This document shows positions 51,610 to 58,826 of a stretch of DNA of 64,000 nt, in pieces. The position numbers were made by a program, and so were the translations under genes. Below the pieces are notes generated by a model. The model was not told where the DNA came from. It ran no database searches and saw only the letters and a list, made by a program, of their open reading frames with translations. Each line of letters opens with the position of its first letter. Position 1 is the first letter of the stretch. The stretch is from the NCBI GenBank assembly GCA_016710065.1, contig JADJLP010000014.1, positions 186,001 to 250,000 on the forward strand, given 5' to 3'. The stretch comes from Candidatus Ideonella esbjergensis. GTDB taxonomy: Bacteria; Pseudomonadota; Gammaproteobacteria; Burkholderiales; Burkholderiaceae_C.

Positions 51610-52904
51610 GTGCTGGCCTTTGGGGCGGCGGTGGCACGGTCCAGCATCCAGCGCCGCTTGGCCAGGAACTCGTCCACCCGAACGTCCAGTGCCTGGCCTG
51701 TGGCCAGCGGGGCCGCGCGGTCGTGGATGGCGCGTGCGGCAAAGAGCTGCATTTCTTGAGCGATGCGCTCCCACTCGGGCACGGCGGGCGTGGGGCGGGC
51801 GCGCTCCAGTTGGTTGGCGAAGGCGCGCACCTGCGGGTCGCTGGCCAGCGGCTCCAGCGCCCAAGTGCTGCGGCGCGGCGGCAGGTTGCCGGTGAGCTGG
51901 AAGAACTGCAGTTGCACCGCCGGGCGGCTGAGGTATTCGATCAGCGCCCAGGCCTGCGGCTTGTGCCGGCTGCGCTGGAACATCACCAGGCTGGAGCCGC
52001 CGGCGTTGGAAGCACCGGGGCCCGTGGGGCCGGGCAGCGGCGCGGTATTCCAGCTGCCCTGCAACGCTGGCGGCAAGCGGCGGCGGAACTCGCCGATGTT
52101 CCAGGGCCCCGAGATGTAGAAGGCGAAATTGCCGCGGCCGAACTCCTGCCAGAGGTTGGCGATCTGGTTGTTGGTGATGTCTGGTGCGAGGCCCTTGGCA
52201 AACAGGCCCATGTAGAAGCCCAGCGCGCGCTGGAAGCCCGCGCCCGCAAAGTTGCCGCGCCGGCCACCATCTTTCAGCACCTCGCCCTCTTGCTGCAGCG
52301 CCAGCGCCAGCAGGGGCTCGAACTCGTTCACCGGCAGCAGCAGCGGATGCGCCACCGCGCCCTGCGGCATGCGCTGCATGGCCGTCATCGCGGCGGTCCA
52401 CCCGGCCCAGTCGGTGGGCATGTGCGCGTAGCCGGCCTGCTGCAGCAGATCGCTGCGGTAGTACAGCAGGCGGGTGTCCACGTACCAGGGCACGCCGCGC
52501 AGCACACCGTCCATCACATTGGCGCGCCAGATGCCATCGAAATGGTCTTCGGCTTTCAAGCCGCTGCTGGCCTGCCAGGTGTCGAGTGGGGCCAGCGCAC
52601 CGAGGACCGTCATCTCTGGCAGCCAGGTGTTGCCCATCTGGGCCACGTCGGGGGTGGCGTCGCCGGCAAAGGCGGTGAGCAGCTTCTCGTGCGCGGCCGT
52701 CCAGGGCAGGGCCTCGATGCGCAGGTCGATCTCGGGGTGCTCGGCTTTGAAGCCGGCCAACAGCTCTGGCGCCACCTCGCCCTCGCGGCCCATGGCCCAG
52801 AAGCGCAGGCGGTTGTCACTGGCGCTGTTGCAGCCGCCCAGCGTGGTGCCGCCAGCCAGCGCGGCGGCGGTGCCCAACCAGGTGCGGCGGGTGGAGTGCT
52901 TCAT
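51606..52904 (-). CDS. Sugar ABC transporter substrate-binding lipoprotein
   Basis: A 432-residue CUT1-type binding protein with a lipobox (LGGC, Cys near 25) preceded by RRTWLG, resembling a Tat or lipoprotein signal. Typical core: LRFWAMGREGEVAPELLAGF, VPWYVDTRLLYYRSDLLQQAG and FYISGPWNIGEF. Aromatic residues that stack on sugar cannot be assigned by eye. It is the first gene of the importer. I chose ATG 52904. Confidence 0.92.
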   Translation of the reverse strand: MKHSTRRTWLGTAAALAGGTTLGGCNSASDNRLRFWAMGREGEVAPELLAGFKAEHPEIDLRIEALPWTAAHEKLLTAFAGDATPDVAQMGNTWLPEMTVLGALAPLDTWQASSGLKAEDHFDGIWRANVMDGVLRGVPWYVDTRLLYYRSDLLQQAGYAHMPTDWAGWTAAMTAMQRMPQGAVAHPLLLPVNEFEPLLALALQQEGEVLKDGGRRGNFAGAGFQRALGFYMGLFAKGLAPDITNNQIANLWQEFGRGNFAFYISGPWNIGEFRRRLPPALQGSWNTAPLPGPTGPGASNAGGSSLVMFQRSRHKPQAWALIEYLSRPAVQLQFFQLTGNLPPRRSTWALEPLASDPQVRAFANQLERARPTPAVPEWERIAQEMQLFAARAIHDRAAPLATGQALDVRVDEFLAKRRWMLDRATAAPKAST

Positions 52905-52948
52905 GTCAGGCCACCTGCGCACAGGCCACCCGGCCCGCGTCCCACCCC

Positions 52949-53018
52949 GTCATGCCCGCGAAGGCGGGCATCCACGCGGTCAGCAGAAGGCTGGATGCCC
53001 GCCTTCGCGGGCATGACG
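52949..53018. repeat. REP-type palindromic pair upstream of the sugar-binding protein gene
   Basis: Inverted arms with cores CCCGCGAAGGCGGG and CCCGCCTTCGCGGG, variant GTCATGCCC form, between the GH144-like gene (stop 53079) and the binding-protein start (52904). It may end or process the upstream message. Confidence 0.88.
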
Positions 53019-53078
53019 ACAGAGGAGGTGCGCATGACATGACACTTGGCGCGCGTGACGACGATGCGCGCCATGGCA

Positions 53079-54530
53079 TCAACCCAGCCAACCACCACTG
53101 AAGCCCGCGCGCTTCAAGCCGCGCAGCAAGGCCGGCTGGCGCTTCATCGTCTGCCACACCAGCCCATTGCGGTGGTTGGCGATCATCGCCACGATGGGGC
53201 CTTGGTCGATGCCGATGTAGTCGGTGTCCACCCAGCCAAAGCCCGGCTCATACTTGCCGTCGCTGAGCTTGGCATCGGCCACACGAAAGCTGGTGTTGAA
53301 AGCATCGATGAAGCCATAGCGCTGGTAGATCACCTCGCCAAAGCGCTCGCGAAGCGCGCGCAGCGTGGGCAACACGATCTCGGGTGCAAAGGGCAGGCTG
53401 GACAGCGCGGCGGTGGGCGCAATCGTGCCGTCGTCGGCGGTGTCGCGCAGGCCGGCGCCGCGCGCGCGGTAGTCCCAGTATTGGCGGCGATGGCCGTTGT
53501 GGTCAGGGCCGGCGATCATGCCGGGGCCGTCGCAGGCAGCCAACCCCCAGACCTCGGCGCTGTGGTCCTTCCAGCCCTGCGGATTCTGGATGGCATAGGC
53601 CTGTTGGGCCAGCGTGGCGCGGCGTGAATTCTCAAAGTAGTCCAGGCCCTTCTCGCGCATGAAGGAGTCGCGGATGCCCCGGAAATCCACCCACACATGC
53701 GAGTACTGGTGCCAGAACAGGGGTGCACCGCCCAGGTGTTCGTGGCCCATGTAGTTGCCCCAGGTGCGCACGTAAGTGCGGGTGTAGTCGGACCAGGCGT
53801 TGGCACTGGCGGGCTGGGTGGGCGAGCCCAGCGCCAGCAGGTACATGAACATGGCCTCGTCGAAGCCCTTGTAGTCGATGAAGTTCCTGAAGCCACCTTC
53901 GGGGTTCCAACCCATGCCGATCAGGCCGCCGCGCAGCTGCACCCAGGGCCAGTTGATCCGGCCGTAGATGGTGTCGACGAGTTGGCGTATCTCGCGCTCG
54001 GTGGCATCGTCGCGGTCGAAGTAGGCCTGGGCGCACAACAGGCCGGCCAGCAGCCAGCCCGTGTCGATGGTGCTGAGCTCCACGCCACGGTCATACCGGT
54101 GGCCGGTCTGCATGTCCAGGAAATGGTAGAAAAAGCCTTGGTGGCCTGCCTTGCCGTTGGCCTCGGGCCCTTGCGGCGCGGTGGCAAAGAAGCGCGCCGT
54201 GGCCAGCGTGCGCACGGCGGCGTCGGCCCGGCTGATGTAGCCCTGGTCTACACCGACAAGGTAGGCGGTCAGCGCAAAGCCGGTGGCGGCGATGCTGGCC
54301 ATGCGCGGGCGGTTGGGGTAACGGTCAGGCACCAGGCCGTTGGCCGGGTTGGCGGTTTCCCAGAAGAAACTGAAGGTGCGGCGTTCGAGGTCGGTGAGGA
54401 GCTCGGTGTCGGTGCCAAGTTCCTTGGTGACCAGTGGGGCGATGCCAACGGGAAGTGCATTGACACAGCTTCCGGTGGCTATCGCCGCCGCAAATGCGCT
54501 CAGCAGGCGGCGTCGGTTCGGATCATGCAC
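53079..54530 (-). CDS. GH144-like endo-beta-1,2-glucanase (glycoamylase-domain protein)
   Basis: A 483-residue exported enzyme; the N-terminus has an RRRLL twin-arginine-like stretch and hydrophobic segment. It fits the glycoamylase-like (PF10091) / GH144 fold: TFSFFWETANPANGLVPDR (about 52-70), STIDTGWLLAGLL, EVWGLAACDGPG (about 323) and IGIDQGPIVAMIANHRNGL (about 437). GH144 members hydrolyse beta-1,2-glucan to sophorooligosaccharides; PF10091 is broader, so this is probable rather than certain. It is likely to work in the periplasm, ahead of the ABC importer. No TM segment follows the signal. Confidence 0.78.
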   Translation of the reverse strand: MHDPNRRRLLSAFAAAIATGSCVNALPVGIAPLVTKELGTDTELLTDLERRTFSFFWETANPANGLVPDRYPNRPRMASIAATGFALTAYLVGVDQGYISRADAAVRTLATARFFATAPQGPEANGKAGHQGFFYHFLDMQTGHRYDRGVELSTIDTGWLLAGLLCAQAYFDRDDATEREIRQLVDTIYGRINWPWVQLRGGLIGMGWNPEGGFRNFIDYKGFDEAMFMYLLALGSPTQPASANAWSDYTRTYVRTWGNYMGHEHLGGAPLFWHQYSHVWVDFRGIRDSFMREKGLDYFENSRRATLAQQAYAIQNPQGWKDHSAEVWGLAACDGPGMIAGPDHNGHRRQYWDYRARGAGLRDTADDGTIAPTAALSSLPFAPEIVLPTLRALRERFGEVIYQRYGFIDAFNTSFRVADAKLSDGKYEPGFGWVDTDYIGIDQGPIVAMIANHRNGLVWQTMKRQPALLRGLKRAGFSGGWLG

Positions 54531-54557
54531 ATGAGGTCTCGTCGTGAATTGGCATTG

Positions 54558-54600
54558 AAAAACCGATCCGGTGCGGTCAATCCGCTAGGCCGGATCGGTT
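54558..54600 (-). terminator. Rho-independent terminator after the TonB receptor gene
   Basis: On the minus strand an 11-bp stem (AACCGATCCGG with CCGGATCGGTT, 54561-54571 and 54590-54600), an 18-nt loop and a T-run downstream (54558-54562). It lies 14 bp past the receptor stop and 28 bp before the GH144-like start, separating the two transcription units. Confidence 0.85.
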
Positions 54601-54614
54601 GTTCAGGGCGTGTT

Positions 54615-57530
54615 CTACCAGCTCAATCCCAAGCCAATCTTGTAGGTACGGGTCGGGCCATTGATGCCCTTGCCTGACACCTGACCCAGCGTGGGATCGG
54701 GCTCGCCAGGGCCACCATACCAATTCTTGTACTCCGACCAGTTGTGGGTATCCAGCAGGTTGAGCACGTCGGCGCGCAAGCTCAGTTTCATGCCACCGGG
54801 CAGCTTGAACGCCTTGGACAGCGAGAGGTCAATCTGCTGATAGTTGTTGGTGGGCACCGAGTCAACGATGCAGTCACCCCAACCGGCCAGGCAATTGATG
54901 CCGGTCACTGGCACGCCGGAATTCCACTGCAGCTTGCCCGACACCATGACTTCGTACGGCAGGTCGTAAGAACCCGTCATGACCAGCTTGTGCTTGGGCA
55001 CGGTGCGCGAGGGCCGCATCTTCAGGTCAGAGGGGTCGGAAAAGTCAAAGGCGTAGCGGTCATCGATGCCGCCATAGCCGCCGTTCTCCTTCGAGGCGCT
55101 GTAGGAGTAGACGAGACCCGCCGACCAACCCGAGGACGATGTGTAGGGCTTGTCCGCCTTGAGGGTGATGAGGTCTGTGGTGGAGTTGTAGCCGTTGGTT
55201 CCAATGATCAGGTGCGAGCCCCAATTGGGAATGGTGCTGCCCCAAGGGGTGCCCCAGTGCGTGCCTGGCGGGTGGAACAGGCCGTCATCTCGGCGGCTGC
55301 CCAGGAAGAACACGAATCCATCCTTGTTCTCTGAGCGGGTGTAGCTGACTTCGGTCTGCCAGTCGGCGAGGGCGCTGCGCAAGCCCACCGAGAATTGATC
55401 GGAGTAGGGCGTCTTCAGGTTGTTGTTCAACAGGTTGATTTCGCGGCCCACCCCCGTGCCGGTTGCGAACGCATCCAGGCCGCCGGGCTGTGCGTAGTTC
55501 GGATCCCAGGTGACGCATGTCGGGCCCGCAACTTGACAGCCCGAGTAGTTGGGGTTGCCCAGGAAGCCCACCGTGTAGCTGGGGAAGGTGCCCTTGGTCT
55601 TTTCCAGTTGCATGAAGTCGAAGGCGTTCCGGTCATACGAACGGCCATAGCCGCCGAACACCACCTGCGTCTTGTCGCCCCGAACGTCGTAGGAGAGCCC
55701 CAGCCGCGGCTGGAAAGCATTCTTGAAGGCCGATCGGTTCGAGCCGTTGCTGATGTAGTCGTTGATGTTGTAGCCATTGGCTGCGGGGTTGTGAATCGCC
55801 GACCAGTTCTTCAACACGTTCACCACGTCTGCTGGCGTGACGTGATCCAGGTACGTGGGGTTCGATTCATAGTCCCAGCGCAGACCCAGGTTCAGGGTGA
55901 GCTGCTTGGACAGCTCCCAATCATCTTGGCCGTACAGGCCGAACTGCAGGGACCGTGCGCGCGCTTTGCCATCACCCAGGCCAGGAAGGCCCGCACCGAA
56001 CTCAACCTTGTACGGTTGGGCGGGATTGAAGACATCAAACGAGAACTGTGGGTTGTAGCCCCAGACCTCGGTCGCGTCGAGGGTGACGGACTTGAGCTTC
56101 ACGCCAAACTTCGGCATGTGGCCCGCGAAGCCGGTGAGCGTCAGGTCATCTTGAAACGAAACGCCTTGCTGCCCTTTGCGCTGGTAGTAGCGGCTGCCAC
56201 CCAGATTCAGGATCGTGGTTTCGTTGCCGCTGGGCAGGATGGCTTTCACCAGCACACCCGTGGCTTGGGTCGTGGGTGTCTGGCTGAAGTAGGCACTTTC
56301 ATAGCTCAGCTTGGCCTCGTTGATCCAGGTGTCCGCGTCGTACTGGTGGCTTAGCGTGACACGCGTTTCCTTGTTGCTGTTGTTCGAGCCTTGCTCAACC
56401 GTGTTCTGGCCGCCAATGTTCTTCACATCCTTCTCGTCCCGGTACTTCAAACTGAGACTGAGCCGGTTGTTGTCATTGGGTGTCCAGTCAAACCGCGAGA
56501 ACAACAAATCCTCGCGAAACGGGGACACGACCGGGCCGACCAGCGACTGCCAGGCGGGAGGCAGGTCGGATGTGGTCAGGCCGCCGCCCGGTGAGATCGT
56601 GCCCGGGTAGTCGTTGTGCTTGGCCTCATAGGCCACGAAGAAGTGCGCGAGGTTCTCGACGATGGGCCCACCGAGCGAGATGCCGTACTGCGTTTGCGAA
56701 GAGGGTACTTTCTTGCCCGCTTCGGCCTCAGCTGGGGTGGCCGAGCGCCAAGCTTCAGAGGTTCTGTCAATGAAGGCATCGCCCTTCAAGACGTTGGTGC
56801 CTGATTTGGTCGCGGCGGTGATGGCCGCGCTGGACACCTGGTCGAACTCGGCCTTGTAGTTCTGCGTGATGATCTTGTACTCGGCAATGGCCGACTGCGG
56901 GAACGGATTGCCCCGGCTGTTGTCTTGTCCGGTGACGCCACCGCGCAGCACATAGTCTTTCTGTCCAACGCCGTCGATGAACACATTGGTTTGGTCGCGC
57001 GAAGCAGAGCCGCCCCGCATCGAGACATTGCCCTCGCCGTCCACCGTCACGGTCACGCCCGGGGCGAGGTCGGCAAAGCTGAGAAAGTTGCGGGTGACCT
57101 GTGGCAAGGTTTCTATTTGCCGGCGGCTGACCGTGGTTCCCACCTCCGAGGTCTTGACATTCTTGGACTGCAACGAGCCCACCACGGTGACCCTTTGCGC
57201 GGTATCGAGCGAGAGGTCCACTGATGCCGTCTCGCCCACCTGGACCGTGATCACTTGAGAAGCTTCTTGGCCAACCCGGATGGCGTAGGAGCCCGGCGCC
57301 AGGCCTGCCAGCACATAGCTGCCATCGGCGCGGGTGACGGTTCGGTACGCGGTGCCATTAGCCTGGTTGATGGCGGACACCTGAAGACCGGCCTGCGCGG
57401 CCGAGGCACCAGTCGACACATTGCCGCGCACGGTCGATGTGCCTACCTGCGCCTGCGCCGCGCCAACCAGCGCCAGCACCACAGCGGCCGCCAGCGCGTG
57501 CCTGTGAAAACCTTTTCTTGACTGCTTCAT
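54615..57530 (-). CDS. TonB-dependent outer-membrane receptor with carboxypeptidase-regulatory-like domain
   Basis: A 971-residue outer-membrane protein: signal peptide (ending AAQA/QV), an N-terminal CarboxypepD_reg-like Ig domain (TSTVRGNVSTGASAAQAGLQ to GLAPGSYAIRV, about 30-115), a plug (VSRRQIETLPQVTRNFLSFA, NVFIDGVGQKDY) and a 22-strand-type barrel ending in an aromatic TYKIGLGLSW. This is the Oar-like form that takes up large carbohydrates or peptides. In this locus it is the likely entry gate for the glucan. No SusD partner is present. It lies 58 bp downstream of the LacI gene. Confidence 0.92.
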   Translation of the reverse strand: MKQSRKGFHRHALAAAVVLALVGAAQAQVGTSTVRGNVSTGASAAQAGLQVSAINQANGTAYRTVTRADGSYVLAGLAPGSYAIRVGQEASQVITVQVGETASVDLSLDTAQRVTVVGSLQSKNVKTSEVGTTVSRRQIETLPQVTRNFLSFADLAPGVTVTVDGEGNVSMRGGSASRDQTNVFIDGVGQKDYVLRGGVTGQDNSRGNPFPQSAIAEYKIITQNYKAEFDQVSSAAITAATKSGTNVLKGDAFIDRTSEAWRSATPAEAEAGKKVPSSQTQYGISLGGPIVENLAHFFVAYEAKHNDYPGTISPGGGLTTSDLPPAWQSLVGPVVSPFREDLLFSRFDWTPNDNNRLSLSLKYRDEKDVKNIGGQNTVEQGSNNSNKETRVTLSHQYDADTWINEAKLSYESAYFSQTPTTQATGVLVKAILPSGNETTILNLGGSRYYQRKGQQGVSFQDDLTLTGFAGHMPKFGVKLKSVTLDATEVWGYNPQFSFDVFNPAQPYKVEFGAGLPGLGDGKARARSLQFGLYGQDDWELSKQLTLNLGLRWDYESNPTYLDHVTPADVVNVLKNWSAIHNPAANGYNINDYISNGSNRSAFKNAFQPRLGLSYDVRGDKTQVVFGGYGRSYDRNAFDFMQLEKTKGTFPSYTVGFLGNPNYSGCQVAGPTCVTWDPNYAQPGGLDAFATGTGVGREINLLNNNLKTPYSDQFSVGLRSALADWQTEVSYTRSENKDGFVFFLGSRRDDGLFHPPGTHWGTPWGSTIPNWGSHLIIGTNGYNSTTDLITLKADKPYTSSSGWSAGLVYSYSASKENGGYGGIDDRYAFDFSDPSDLKMRPSRTVPKHKLVMTGSYDLPYEVMVSGKLQWNSGVPVTGINCLAGWGDCIVDSVPTNNYQQIDLSLSKAFKLPGGMKLSLRADVLNLLDTHNWSEYKNWYGGPGEPDPTLGQVSGKGINGPTRTYKIGLGLSW

Positions 57531-57566
57531 GCTGTTCTCCGATCTTGATGGCTTGTGGGGAGGGAC

Positions 57567-57585
57567 GAGAGAGAGAGAGAGAGAG
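57567..57585. repeat. GA dinucleotide repeat between lacI-type gene and TonB receptor
   Basis: Nine uninterrupted GA units in the 58-bp gap, within the leader or promoter of the receptor gene. Change in copy number would shift promoter or ribosome-site spacing. Confidence 0.9.
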
Positions 57586-57588
57586 GGC

Positions 57589-58590
57589 TCAGGCGCTGCG
57601 GGCGCAGGACTGGCGAGCCACCAGTTCGGCGCGCAGCGTGTGCTGCTTGCCGCCGGGGTGGTCCGGCTTTTCGATGGCACTGGCCAGTTCTTCCAGCGCG
57701 AGCGTGCCCAGTTCGACGATGGGCACGCGCACCGTGGTGAGGGCGGGCGTGACGTAGCGCGAGATGGGGATGTCGTCGAAGCCGGCCAGCGCGATGTCGC
57801 CGGGCACGCTCAGGCCCGCCTGCGTGAGCGAGGCCAGGCAGCCGATGGCCATCATGTCGTTGGCCGCAAACACGGCCGAGGGGCGCTCGCGCAGTGCGGC
57901 CAGGGCCTTGCCGGCGTGCTCGCCCGAGGCTTCGGTGAAGTCGCCCTGCAGCACGCGCTCGGGCGTGCCGGGCAGCAGCTTGTGCAGCGCTTCGCGGTAA
58001 CCGGCCAGGCGCTCTTGCGCTTCGTAGTTGTGCTCGGGGCCGGCGATGAAGGCGATGCTGCGGTGGCCCGTCTTCACCAGGTGCTTGACCATGGCCGACG
58101 CGCCGCCGCGGTTGTCCACCCGGAAGCAGGCGTGCGTGGTGTCGCTGGGGTCGCTGTTCAGCAGCACGGCGGGCAGGCCGTGCGGCAGGTTGCCGCCCAG
58201 GAAATCGGCGTCCATGTGCGGCGACATCACCAGCAGGCCGTCCACGCGGCCGTGCATGGCGCGCAGCGCGGCGGCGGCTTCCTTGGCGTCGCCGTGCGAG
58301 CTGCTCACCAGCAGGTGCAGGCCGCGCGCGCGGGCGGCCAGGTCGATGCCTCGGATCAGCTCGGAGAAGTACTCGCCGTGCAGGTCGGGCAGCAGCGCGC
58401 CCACAGTGTGGGTGCGGCGGGTGATGAGGCTGCGGGCGGCGCTGCTGGGGGTGAAGCGCAACTCGGCAGCCACGCGCAGGATGCGCTCGCGGGTCTCGGG
58501 GGTGACGCGGGGATGGCCGTTCAGCGCACGCGAAACCGTGGCCACCGAGACCTCGGCGAGTCGGGCGACATCCTTGATGGTGACGGCCAT
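57589..58590 (-). CDS. LacI-family transcription regulator
   Basis: A 333-residue repressor. The DNA-binding head is TIKDVARLAEVSVATVSRAL (residues 4-23) with the hinge TPSSAARSLITRRTHTVGAL. The periplasmic-binding-like sensor domain follows (LVSSSHGDAKEAAAALRAM, FAANDMMAIGCLASL). The ligand is unknown; a glucan oligosaccharide or breakdown product is likely from location. A 14-bp LacI-type operator lies 35 bp upstream of its start, consistent with autoregulation. Confidence 0.94.
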   Translation of the reverse strand: MAVTIKDVARLAEVSVATVSRALNGHPRVTPETRERILRVAAELRFTPSSAARSLITRRTHTVGALLPDLHGEYFSELIRGIDLAARARGLHLLVSSSHGDAKEAAAALRAMHGRVDGLLVMSPHMDADFLGGNLPHGLPAVLLNSDPSDTTHACFRVDNRGGASAMVKHLVKTGHRSIAFIAGPEHNYEAQERLAGYREALHKLLPGTPERVLQGDFTEASGEHAGKALAALRERPSAVFAANDMMAIGCLASLTQAGLSVPGDIALAGFDDIPISRYVTPALTTVRVPIVELGTLALEELASAIEKPDHPGGKQHTLRAELVARQSCARSA

Positions 58591-58624
58591 GGCAGCGGGC
58601 TTTGGGTTCAGGTTGAGTGCAGCA

Positions 58625-58638
58625 TGTAAACGTTTCCA
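58625..58638. promoter_or_regulatory. LacI/GalR-type operator
   Basis: TGTAAACGTTTCCA is a 14-bp near-palindrome matching the family consensus TGTAAACGTTTACA with one mismatch. It sits just upstream of the lacI-type gene, so it probably serves autoregulation. No second clear copy was found before the GH144-like or binding-protein genes. Confidence 0.7.
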
Positions 58639-58723
58639 TGGAATGTAGCCATTTGCGGGTCGACGCCGAATCCGGGTTCACCCCAGTGTGGTGCCGGGTG
58701 CAACAAAGTTGGGCGCGGGCCGA

Positions 58724-58740
58724 TGCACAACCATGGTGCA
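58724..58740. promoter_or_regulatory. NtrC-box-like dyad upstream of the NCS1/kinase fusion
   Basis: TGCACAACCATGGTGCA matches TGCACC-N5-GGTGCA with one mismatch. A weak sigma-54-like element with exact GG-N10-GC spacing follows at 58775-58790, which would start transcription near 58801. The pair suggests nitrogen control; the promoter match is only moderate. Confidence 0.45.
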
Positions 58741-58774
58741 CATTGGTGTGCCGTTGGGGCAGATGCCCATGAGC

Positions 58775-58790
58775 TGGCGTGGGCGAGGCA
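58775..58790 (+). promoter_or_regulatory. Possible weak sigma-54 promoter
   Basis: TGGCGTGGGCGAGGCA keeps the -24 GG and -12 GC with the right spacing but diverges in the -12 half (AGGC in place of TTGC). It lies 36 bp before the fusion-gene ATG and 34 bp after the NtrC-like dyad. Confidence 0.3.
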
Positions 58791-58826
58791 GCGCCAGGGT
58801 GGTTCGTTTCTTGAGTAAGCAAGGGC

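Noticed and set aside
58738..58751. Second overlapping dyad GCACATTGGTGTGC after the NtrC-like box
   Set aside because: It does not fit the NtrC consensus in spacing and I know of no regulator for it; chance in a GC-rich stretch cannot be excluded.
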